DNA from: Pseudomonadota bacterium
GTDB taxonomy: Bacteria; Myxococcota_A; UBA796; SXON01
Reading direction: 5' to 3'
Assembly: GCA_005776735.1 (NCBI GenBank)
Contig: SXOM01000467.1
Span: 1-6,641, forward strand
Length of the DNA stretch: 6,641 nt
A program made the position numbers and the translations under genes. This document shows, piece by piece, positions 1 to 4,060 of the stretch (position 1 is its first letter; every line of letters starts with the position of its first letter). The notes beneath the pieces were generated by a model. The model was not told where the DNA came from and made no database searches. It saw only the letters and a list, made by a program, of their open reading frames with translations.

Positions 1-531
1 CTCCGGGTCGAGCCAGTCGCCGAGGAGGGCGGCGTACACGGCGCCGCCGGTGGTCGCGAGGACCACGATGACCGCCGTCTGCGACTCCCACAGGTAGGCG
101 GTCCCCGTCCCGGCCGAGGTGGGCCACATGCGCCAGAGGCCGGAAAACTGGCCGCTGGTGAAGGGGCTTGCGTTGTCCCAGGCGAGGAAGGAGCCCGAGT
201 TCTTGTTGACGCCGCACTGGATGATGTTCGCGGCGTTCGTCGTGTCGGGCGTGAGCAGCGTCGGGGTCTTGGCGGTGGTCGCCTGGCCGCAGAGCATCAC
301 GCGGCCGCTGAGCGTGTCCGTCGGAGGCGTGCCGTGCCACACCTCGGTGACCCCGCCGTTTTGGTAGCGGGCCCAGGTCCAGGCCGATCCTGACCCGGGG
401 GTACGGCTGGTGCCGTCAGCGTAGGTGGTGAGCGCGCCGAGCGCGAAGAACGCGTCGAGGGCGGCCGCGACGGTGGCCGAGCCGAAGCTCTGGGCGCCGA
501 CGTAGCGCCAGTTGAGGGCGGTCCTGCTCAT
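1..531 (-). CDS. Probable phage virion-associated protein, C-terminus cut by window edge
   Basis: Open for 177 codons from an ATG at 531-529 to the left edge with no stop, so the real protein is longer. The N-terminus reads MSRTALNWRYVGAQSFGSAT, followed by a helix rich in Ala and Phe and a long stretch rich in Gly, Ser, Thr, Trp and Asn (for example SGQFSGLWRMWPTSAG), the composition of phage surface or tail-associated structural proteins. I recognise no named domain. The start is set by an ATGA overlap with the stop of the upstream tail-motif gene, which implies translational coupling; the ribosome site (AGGT about 8 nt upstream) is weak. It is the last visible gene of the leftward operon. 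A structural role is inferred from composition and from its neighbour; a host-surface decoration or depolymerase-type function cannot be excluded. Confidence 0.7.
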   Translation of the reverse strand, partial: MSRTALNWRYVGAQSFGSATVAAALDAFFALGALTTYADGTSRTPGSGSAWTWARYQNGGVTEVWHGTPPTDTLSGRVMLCGQATTAKTPTLLTPDTTNAANIIQCGVNKNSGSFLAWDNASPFTSGQFSGLWRMWPTSAGTGTAYLWESQTAVIVVLATTGGAVYAALLGDWLDPE

Positions 532-989
532 GCGACGGTACCTGCGGCGGAGGTGACGGGGTTGACCGGCGCGGCGGCGCCGAGGAGCTCGAGGAGGTCG
601 CCGGCGACGGCGATGCCGACCGCGAGGTGGACGCCGATCAGCGCCGAGCCCACCCGGCGCAGGAACTGGCCGTCGTCGACCTCGCCGACGGTGAGGGTGG
701 TGGGTCCACCCGTCTCCCGGAGCCCGCGCGCCTGGGTGACGGTGGGGCTCGGGTACGTGCCGCCGAGGTCGCCGCCGGCGGCGCCGCTGGGTGCACCGCC
801 ACCGGCGCCCTCGAGCGCGCGGTCGCCGTGGCGAGAGGAGATCGCCCGCAGTCGACCGGTGACCGGGTCGGGGTAGATGACGGTGTGGGCGGCCGGCACC
901 GCTTCGCTGCGGGGCCGCACCTCGGGCGCCCGCAGCACGGCAAAGCCGCGATCGAGGAGGCGGCGCACGCGCGCCTGGAGGCGGTTCAT
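528..989 (-). CDS. Tail-fibre/stem-like phage structural protein with GGDLGGTYPSPTV motif
   Basis: 153 aa. The N-terminal 25 residues form a basic amphipathic helix. Around residues 36-52 is a short strand-like segment (HTVIYPDPVTGRLRAISS). After a Gly/Ala linker comes GGDLGGTYPSPTV at residues 72-84, then VGEVDDGQFLRRVGSALIG at 101-119. The first motif closely resembles the AGGDLSGTYPNPTV-type repeat, and the second the DGQxLxRxG-type element, that recur in phage tail fibres and related adhesins. The C-terminus is hydrophobic and ends soon after, so this may be a short stem or adaptor rather than a whole fibre. GGAGG with a 4-nt spacer precedes the ATG at 989. It overlaps the upstream and downstream genes by ATGA. 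The motif is seen directly; the tail role follows from where that motif is normally found. Confidence 0.8.
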   Translation of the reverse strand: MNRLQARVRRLLDRGFAVLRAPEVRPRSEAVPAAHTVIYPDPVTGRLRAISSRHGDRALEGAGGGAPSGAAGGDLGGTYPSPTVTQARGLRETGGPTTLTVGEVDDGQFLRRVGSALIGVHLAVGIAVAGDLLELLGAAAPVNPVTSAAGTVA

Positions 990-1300
990 GGAGCCTCCGA
1001 CCGGCGATCGGTGACGGGGGCCCGCCAGGGACGGTGGAGCTCGCCTGCCGCCTCACGCATGGCGTCGGTGGCGATGCGGCAGAGGCGCAGGCGTTGGCCG
1101 GGGAGGAGGCGGGCGAACGCCTCGGCGGACTCGGTGTGGATGGTGGCGGCGGCGCGGACGTCGCCGAGCTGGAAGCGGTAGGTCGGCCCCACGCCCGGGT
1201 CGACGGTGACCTTGACCTCCCACCAGGTGTCCGGCCCGGCTGGCTGCCACGCGACCCCCACGTCGACGAGGTGGCCGTGCCGCCACAGGGGCGCACTCAT
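986..1300 (-). CDS. Unrecognised 104-aa phage protein
   Basis: I do not recognise a family. The first half alternates hydrophobic and polar residues (LVDVGVAWQP, WWEVKVTVDP, TYRFQLGDV), which suggests a small beta-sheet domain of about 50 residues. Residues 57-85 look helical (ESAEAFARLLPG, IATDAMREAAG), and the tail is basic. There are no membrane segments or signal peptide. The ATG at 1300 is preceded by GGCGGA at a workable distance and overlaps the stop of the upstream winged-helix gene by ATGA; its own stop overlaps the next start the same way. Its place between an IclR-like DNA-binding protein and a tail-type gene does not settle its job. Coding status rests on the unbroken chain of coupled genes. 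Confidence 0.68.
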   Translation of the reverse strand: MSAPLWRHGHLVDVGVAWQPAGPDTWWEVKVTVDPGVGPTYRFQLGDVRAAATIHTESAEAFARLLPGQRLRLCRIATDAMREAAGELHRPWRAPVTDRRSEAP

Positions 1301-1611
1301 CGGTCCGCCCGCGGCAACGCTGCCAGCGTGTCGGCCTCGAGCGCCCGCGCCCGCCGCAGGAGGGTCTCCTGGTAGGACAGGCCGAGGAACGGCAGGCGGG
1401 GGCCGATGGTCCAGGCGTCGCGGCCGTCGACGTCCATGCGGTGCGCCCAGCTCTGCTCGGCGAGCGTCCGCAGGATGCGGCGCGCCTGGTCGCGACCGAC
1501 GCCGGCCGCCTCGGCGACCTGGTTGGTCGCCAGCCAGCCGCCGTGCGCCGACAGGGCTTCGAGCACGGCCATCGTGTTGGCGGCGCCCTCGTGGAGCTCG
1601 AGGTCAGCCAA
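1297..1611 (-). CDS. Small winged-helix DNA-binding protein, IclR N-terminal-like
   Basis: 104 aa. Residues 12-60 give a helix, a helix-turn-helix (TNQVAEAAGVGRDQARRILRTL, residues 29-50) and a wing, followed by DAWTIGPRLPFLGLSYQE (65-82). The order HTH, wing, then a GPRLxxLG element is typical of the DNA-binding half of IclR-family regulators. The effector domain of full IclR proteins (about 250 aa in total) is absent, so this is a DNA-binding module alone. The TTG at 1611 is taken as the start: it overlaps the upstream stop by 8 nt and keeps the N-terminal helix, whereas the next ATG (1572) would cut into that helix. The Shine-Dalgarno signal is poor, so expression probably depends on coupling. 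It could be a regulator of the phage or of the host. Membership is by eye. Confidence 0.75.
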   Translation of the reverse strand: MADLELHEGAANTMAVLEALSAHGGWLATNQVAEAAGVGRDQARRILRTLAEQSWAHRMDVDGRDAWTIGPRLPFLGLSYQETLLRRARALEADTLAALPRADR

Positions 1612-1855
1612 GGGTCACCGCCCACAGACTGGCGCCCATCAGGGCGGAGCAGCTCACGATGAAGGTCGACACCAGCCCCTCGCTCAGGGGGTCCCGCACG
1701 GCGCCGCCGTTCTCGGCCCACACCGCGCAGTTGAGGATCGCCATGGCGGCGAGGCCGGCGATGAGGCCGGCGATGACGATCGGGGGCGGGCGGCCGATGA
1801 GCCAGGGGGTGGCGCCCGCGACCGCGGCAGCCAGGGGGAGGGCGAAGCGGGTCAA
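1604..1855 (-). CDS. Small membrane protein, three hydrophobic segments; holin candidate
   Basis: 83 aa and almost wholly hydrophobic. Likely membrane spans lie at about residues 4-20, 24-46 and 61-81. A short polar loop (ENGGAVRDPLSE) lies between spans two and three, and there is an RP turn at 22-23. Size and topology fit a class I-like holin, but the usual charged C-terminal tail is missing and no endolysin gene is visible next to it, so holin is only a candidate. The TTG start at 1855 is supported by AGGAG five bases upstream and by a TTGA overlap with the stop of the HTH gene before it. It may instead be a superinfection-exclusion or other small phage membrane protein. Confidence 0.7.
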   Translation of the reverse strand: MTRFALPLAAAVAGATPWLIGRPPPIVIAGLIAGLAAMAILNCAVWAENGGAVRDPLSEGLVSTFIVSCSALMGASLWAVTLG

Positions 1856-2115
1856 GTGGGCTCCTGCGCGGTTGCGTTGTCAACCTGAGCGGTTACCGGC
1901 TCCATCCCTGGGGCGTCGTCGCCCCACAAGGAGGCGAACGGCATGCCAGCCCACTGCGTGATGAGACGCCGAATGCGGATATTTCGCCGCTTTCCCCGGA
2001 CCACGTCACTGACGTGTTGGCGGCTCACTTGCGCCTCGCGGGCCACCGCGGCGAGGCTGTACCCCTTGCGCGCCAGGGCGAATCGGATGGTCAGGTGGTC
2101 AGCCTCGATTGGCAT
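1852..2115 (-). CDS. Small HTH regulator, Ner/XRE type, first gene of leftward operon
   Basis: 87 aa from the ATG at 2115 (a GTG at 2124 would add three residues). Residues 20-54 contain a helix-turn-helix, SLAAVAREAQVSRQHVSDVV, with a basic run GKRRNIRIRR just after, and then MPFASLWG. This is the form of short phage regulators of the Ner/Nlp or small XRE kind, where a final PxxLWG-type turn closes the domain. The last 20 residues are polar and look unstructured. The ATG lies inside one palindrome of the divergent control region and faces the plus-strand repressor gene. AGGTGG lies five bases upstream of the ATG but also coincides with the possible -10 box, so the message could be leaderless. 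It probably represses its own promoter and/or the opposing one. In Mu, ner precedes the transposition genes; here membrane, winged-helix and tail-type genes follow instead. Confidence 0.82.
   Translation of the reverse strand: MPIEADHLTIRFALARKGYSLAAVAREAQVSRQHVSDVVRGKRRNIRIRRLITQWAGMPFASLWGDDAPGMEPVTAQVDNATAQEPT
1861..1865 (-). promoter_or_regulatory. Ribosome binding site selecting a TTG start
   Basis: On the minus strand AGGAG is followed by the 5-nt spacer CCCAC and then TTG at 1855. This is the clearest Shine-Dalgarno sequence of the leftward operon, and it supports the TTG as the start of the membrane protein gene rather than an internal codon. Confidence 0.6.
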
Positions 2116-2138
2116 ACCAACCACCTACCCGCTCAATG
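2109..2138 (+). promoter_or_regulatory. Candidate promoter of the rightward HTH gene
   Basis: This mirrors the leftward promoter: TTGGCA (2109-2114), an 18-bp spacer, TCAATG (2133-2138), then six bases to the ATG at 2145. The -35 box is inside the left operator. Both boxes are poor matches, and the call rests mainly on the exact mirror geometry and on the lack of any Shine-Dalgarno sequence before the gene, which fits a leaderless or activated promoter. Confidence 0.3.
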
Positions 2139-2151
2139 GTTGGCATGTCAA
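2122..2151 (-). promoter_or_regulatory. Candidate promoter of the leftward operon
   Basis: On the minus strand a perfect TTGACA -35 box (2151-2146) is separated by 18 bp from TAGGTG (2127-2122), a partial -10 match. Six bases then lead to the ATG at 2115, which would put the transcription start at or beside the start codon, giving a leaderless message. The -35 box is part of the right-hand operator, so binding there should block it. The weak -10 is the main doubt. Confidence 0.45.
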
Positions 2152-2507
2152 TCGTTGACGGTGAAATTTCTGCCCGCGTCCGCATCGCCGTCGAGCATGT
2201 GGGGCTCCCGCTTCGCCAGCTCTCCGCAACAATCGGCGTATCGGCACCATTTCTGTCCCAGGTTCAGACTGGCCGTCACCCGCCCTCCCTTGCGATGCTG
2301 ATTGGACTGCGGCGGGTGTACGGCATCTCGATCGACTGGCTACTTGTCGGCGCCGGCGAGATGGTGGCGAACGACGCGCCCGTTGGTGGCGACGCACGAC
2401 TGGCGCGCGCGGTGAGGATGGCGGCCGCCGAGGTCGGAGCCGGTCGGGTCGCCGCGATGTTGGAGTCTCTCGCCGGAGACCAGTTGCCGGGGGTCCGCTC
2501 GGCCTGA
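2145..2507 (+). CDS. XRE-family repressor-like HTH protein
   Basis: 120 aa from the ATG at 2145. Residues 10-70 form a five-helix XRE/Cro-CI-type domain: LRQLSATIGV (24-33) and SAPFLSQVQTGR (33-44) are the two HTH helices, followed by PPSLAMLIGLRRVYGISIDWLLVGAGEM, the usual fourth and fifth helices ending in a DWLLxG turn. The remaining 45 residues are Ala/Arg-rich and helical, possibly for dimerisation. The S24/LexA self-cleavage domain of lambda CI-like repressors is absent, so any induction must work another way. An in-frame ATG at 2136 is an alternative start; 2145 is preferred because it mirrors the leftward ATG in its operator. No Shine-Dalgarno sequence is visible. It faces the Ner-like gene and is the most likely lysogeny repressor of the pair, an inference from position and fold. 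Confidence 0.82.
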   Translation: MSIVDGEISARVRIAVEHVGLPLRQLSATIGVSAPFLSQVQTGRHPPSLAMLIGLRRVYGISIDWLLVGAGEMVANDAPVGGDARLARAVRMAAAEVGAGRVAAMLESLAGDQLPGVRSA

Positions 2508-2542
2508 GTTCCGGGTCCTCGACGGCGGCCGGACTCCCGAAC
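2508..2542 (+). terminator. Possible terminator hairpin after the repressor gene
   Basis: Starting right after the TGA, GTTC-GGG-TCC can pair with GGA-CCC-GAAC across a GC-rich loop, with a one-base bulge on the left arm and two bases on the right. The stem is GC-rich, but no T-run follows, so intrinsic termination is doubtful. It lies where a terminator would be expected. Confidence 0.25.
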
Positions 2543-2561
2543 CAAACGAAACGTGAGAGAC

Positions 2562-2590
2562 GACAAAACGGCAACGGTTGCCGTTTTGTC
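2562..2590. repeat. Perfect 29-bp palindrome, candidate operator
   Basis: The arms GACAAAACGGCAAC and GTTGCCGTTTTGTC are exact reverse complements around a single central G. As RNA it would form a 13-bp stem with a CGG loop, but no T-run follows, and it lies 55 bp past the repressor stop and about 200 bp before the next gene. A symmetric protein-binding site fits better than an intrinsic terminator. Its sequence differs from the operator pair at 2109-2151, so another regulator, perhaps of host origin or the IclR-like protein of the leftward operon, may read it. Confidence 0.7.
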
Positions 2591-2620
2591 ACGAACTACC
2601 CAGGTTCAACCGTTCCGTTA

Positions 2621-2635
2621 TGCTGCGTTGCAGCA
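2621..2635. repeat. Short dyad TGCTGC-GTT-GCAGCA
   Basis: Six-base inverted arms with a 3-base centre, 31 bp past the 29-bp palindrome and in the same AT-richer island. Possibly a second binding site; its short length means chance is plausible. Confidence 0.35.
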
Positions 2636-2731
2636 CAAATCGACCCGATCCGCGCGCCACGCGCCCGCCTCTGTGCGACGAGCGGCCCGGTCGCGGCGTG
2701 GCGCCCAAGGTCCATCACCCCCGGGCCCGTG

Positions 2732-2763
2732 TTGCGCCCCGGCAGGTCCGTCGCGGGTAGGGT
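2732..2763 (+). promoter_or_regulatory. Candidate promoter of the packaging operon
   Basis: TTGCGC (2732-2737) and TAGGGT (2758-2763) are separated by 20 bp. TAGGGT fits the TANNNT form of -10 boxes common in high-GC bacteria. It would give a leader of about 18 nt before the ATG at 2788. The spacer is longer than usual and the -35 match is partial, so the -10 is the better-supported half. Confidence 0.3.
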
Positions 2764-2787
2764 GCGAGGGCCAACCTCGGGGCGTGG

Positions 2788-3321
2788 ATGCGGACAGAAC
2801 CTCAGCGGCAGAAGCCTACCCCCTGGTTGGTCCTCTACATCTTGCTGGGGCTCGCCCTCCTCCTGGCGCTGGTGCTCCCCGACATCGCCCTTGCCGAGGA
2901 CGGCAGCGCTGCCAGTGCGGGCGCCATCCTGCTCGAGCCCGCCACCCTCCTCGCGCTCGCGATGAGCTTCTTCCAGCTCGTGATGAGCCTGGTCACCGGC
3001 GGATTCTTGGCGTACCACCATCGCCTGTTGGCTCGCAACGATCGGCAGTCGAGCGAGCTGACCGAGCTGCAGAAGCGGCGGACCGAGACGCTCGAGGAGC
3101 AGGTGCGCGATCTGCAGCTCGATCGAGTGACCCGCGCCGAGCTGGATGCGCTCCGGGTCCGCATGGACGGCCTGGCCGAGACGGTGACCAAGACCGCGAG
3201 CCAGGTGACTGCGATCCAGGCCGACGTGGCCGCCCAGCGGTCGGACCTCGCCGCCCAGCGGTTGGACCTCGGAGAGGTCCTGAAGATCTTGCGTGGTGGG
3301 GCGAGCCGTGCCGGCCGTTGA
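2788..3321 (+). CDS. DUF2730-like phage membrane coiled-coil protein (Mu gp25 region)
   Basis: 177 aa. Residues 13-30 are a strong hydrophobic segment after a basic N-terminus, ending in ALA-ED at 34-38, which could be a signal-peptidase site or a first membrane anchor. A second span covers about 52-76. Residues 80-168 are a charged heptad-like coiled coil, ending with two 7-residue repeats AAQRSDL/AAQRLDL (148-161). One span plus a long coiled coil, placed just before the small terminase genes, is the pattern of DUF2730 proteins of Mu-like phages, whose function is unknown. The N-terminal extra segment is not usual for that family. The ATG at 2788 has only a weak upstream G-run. It is first in the rightward operon and overlaps the next gene. 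An Rz/spanin-like role is an alternative, less likely given the context. Confidence 0.72.
   Translation: MRTEPQRQKPTPWLVLYILLGLALLLALVLPDIALAEDGSAASAGAILLEPATLLALAMSFFQLVMSLVTGGFLAYHHRLLARNDRQSSELTELQKRRTETLEEQVRDLQLDRVTRAELDALRVRMDGLAETVTKTASQVTAIQADVAAQRSDLAAQRLDLGEVLKILRGGASRAGR
3229..3270 (+). repeat. Two 21-bp tandem repeats in the coiled-coil gene
   Basis: Units 3229-3249 and 3250-3270 differ at one base (C3242 versus T3263) and encode AAQRSDL and AAQRLDL. They add two heptads to the coiled coil in frame, so they probably arose by recent slippage or duplication. Confidence 0.85.
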
Positions 3322-3610
3322 CCAACTCCCCCTGCTGTGCCGCGGGCAGCTCCTGCTGACGCTGGCGCAGGCGATGGGTGCGCCCACCGCCCGCGGCCTC
3401 CTGCAGGCGACGCTGACGCCGTTCTACGCTTCCGCCCCCGACCGCAGCTTCGATCGCGACGTCGACTACCTGGTGGGCAAGGGCCTCATCGCCGTCGAGG
3501 GCCGTCGCTTCGGCGCGTTTGCGCCGGTCGAGGTGCTCATGCTCACGCCGGCCGGACAGGACGTGGTCGAGGGCACCATCACCGTGCCGGGCGTCGCCAT
3601 CCAACGCTGA
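3308..3610 (+). CDS. VpaChn25_0724-like small winged-helix phage protein
   Basis: 100 aa from the GTG at 3308. Residues 10-40 are helical (CRGQLLLTLAQAMG, ARGLLQATLTPFY), FDRDVDYLVGKGLIAVEG (48-65) resembles a recognition helix and wing, and the end reads LMLTPAGQDVVEGTITVPGV. The layout, about 100 aa with a terminal LTxxGxDVxxGxxxVPGV element, matches the small winged-helix proteins named VpaChn25_0724 family, which lie between DUF2730 and the small terminase in Mu-like phages. Their role is not established; ArsR-like DNA binding is suggested by the fold. GGTGGGG six bases upstream favours GTG 3308 over GTGs at 3293 and 3296. It overlaps the previous gene by 14 nt. Confidence 0.78.
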   Translation: MPAVDQLPLLCRGQLLLTLAQAMGAPTARGLLQATLTPFYASAPDRSFDRDVDYLVGKGLIAVEGRRFGAFAPVEVLMLTPAGQDVVEGTITVPGVAIQR

Positions 3611-3614
3611 GGAG
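3608..3614 (+). promoter_or_regulatory. Ribosome binding site choosing ATG 3620
   Basis: TGAGGAG contains the stop of the preceding gene and a strong Shine-Dalgarno core, five bases before the ATG at 3620. It argues against the GTG at 3614, which would overlap the ribosome site. Confidence 0.65.
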
Positions 3615-3619
3615 TGTTC

Positions 3620-4060
3620 ATGGAAGTCGGAGAAATTGTCCAGGTCAACTGCGGGCACGACGTGACCGGTGAGGGCGGCGCGCCCGTGATCCGGCCCGGC
3701 ATCGTCGTGCACGTCTGGGGCCCGGAGTGTGTCGACGTGCGCGTGATGAGCGGCGGGCCGCGCGACGAGGACCTCCTCGCCTTCCGGCAGCGCCGGGTGG
3801 TCGACGGCCTGCTGGGCTCGGCCACGAAGGGCGACGGAGTCGGGCAATACGTCGAGCTGGTGCCGGGCGCGGTACGGCGGCTGCAGGAGTACACGGACCA
3901 GGTCGTCATGGCTGGTGCCGACCTGCAGATGCGGGTCGACGTCCTCGCCGCCGTCGTGGACGCCGCCGTAGCCCCCGCCGTGGACGCCGCCGTGGCCCCC
4001 GCCGTGGCCCCCCCGACTCCGCCCGCGAAGCCCAAGCCGGCGGGCCGGAAGGCGAAGTGA
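3620..4060 (+). CDS. Unnamed phage protein: small beta domain plus Ala/Pro/Lys tail
   Basis: 146 aa. Residues 1-45 alternate in a strand-like way (GEIVQVNCG, RPGIVVHVWGPECVDVRVM), suggesting a small SH3-like barrel of the kind seen in many short phage proteins of unknown function. Residues 60-110 are mixed, with a helix QYVELVPGAVRRLQEYTDQV. From about 113 on it is low complexity: two VDAAVAPA units, then AVAPPTPPAKPKPAGRKAK, a flexible basic tail. There are no catalytic motifs I can name. It has the best ribosome site of the operon, and its stop overlaps the GTG of the small terminase gene by GTGA. It lies where Mu-like phages have few fixed genes, so it may be an accessory insertion. A packaging- or DNA-associated role is only suggested by neighbours and the basic tail. 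Confidence 0.75.
   Translation: MEVGEIVQVNCGHDVTGEGGAPVIRPGIVVHVWGPECVDVRVMSGGPRDEDLLAFRQRRVVDGLLGSATKGDGVGQYVELVPGAVRRLQEYTDQVVMAGADLQMRVDVLAAVVDAAVAPAVDAAVAPAVAPPTPPAKPKPAGRKAK
3956..4003 (+). repeat. Two 24-bp tandem repeats encoding VDAAVAPA
   Basis: Units 3956-3979 and 3980-4003 differ at a single wobble base (GTA versus GTG) and are followed by a partial copy, GTGGCCCCC. They lengthen the Ala/Pro linker in frame. Slippage-prone, so copy number may vary between relatives. Confidence 0.85.

Larger units (their letters stand above)
2109..2151. promoter_or_regulatory. Paired operators between divergent HTH genes
   Basis: Two 12-bp sites, TTGGCATACCAA at 2109-2120 and TTGGCATGTCAA at 2140-2151, each differ by one base from the perfect palindrome TTGGCATGCCAA. 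Their centres are 31 bp apart, about three helical turns, so bound dimers would lie on the same DNA face. Together with flanking bases they form a larger inverted repeat (CGATTGG.../...CCAATCG style arms) centred near 2130. The leftward ATG lies in the left site and the rightward ATG in the right site. This is the expected layout for operators of one or both flanking HTH proteins. The symmetry is seen directly; protein binding is inferred. Confidence 0.75.
2508..2787. other. Non-coding regulatory gap before the packaging operon
   Basis: This is the only sizeable gene-free stretch in the window. Its first part (about 2540-2640) is clearly AT-richer than its surroundings and holds three dyads: a perfect 29-bp palindrome at 2562-2590, GGTTCAACC at 2603-2611 and TGCTGC-GTT-GCAGCA at 2621-2635. 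The second part is GC-rich, with a possible -10 box near 2758 and a small CGAGG/CCTCG dyad (2765-2779) just before the first packaging gene. Frames open across it read as low-complexity Arg/Pro-rich shadows, and I see no credible gene or tRNA. It probably controls the rightward operon. Confidence 0.6.

Noticed and set aside
119..367. 82-aa plus-strand frame with a hydrophobic stretch
   Set aside because: Antisense to the open leftward virion-like gene, which has a coupled start and coherent composition; the hydrophobic run looks accidental.
1053..1883. 276-aa minus-strand frame, mostly Arg/Pro
   Set aside because: Low-complexity shadow in the wrong frame across three real, coupled leftward genes.
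1940..1947. GGCATGCC, the core of the operator palindrome, inside the leftward HTH gene
   Set aside because: Only the 8-bp core (and one flanking base) matches, it is in coding sequence, and it lacks the TTGG/CCAA ends of the two real sites. It could be an auxiliary site but evidence is too thin.
2002..2016. 15-bp palindrome CACGTCACTGACGTG
   Set aside because: It lies in the recognition-helix codons (HVSDV) of the leftward HTH gene and is explained by coding sequence; no related copy in the control regions.
2553..3359. 268-aa plus frame starting inside the 29-bp palindrome region
   Set aside because: Arg/Pro/Gly-rich, and it overlaps the DUF2730-like gene in another frame; no credible start signal or domain.
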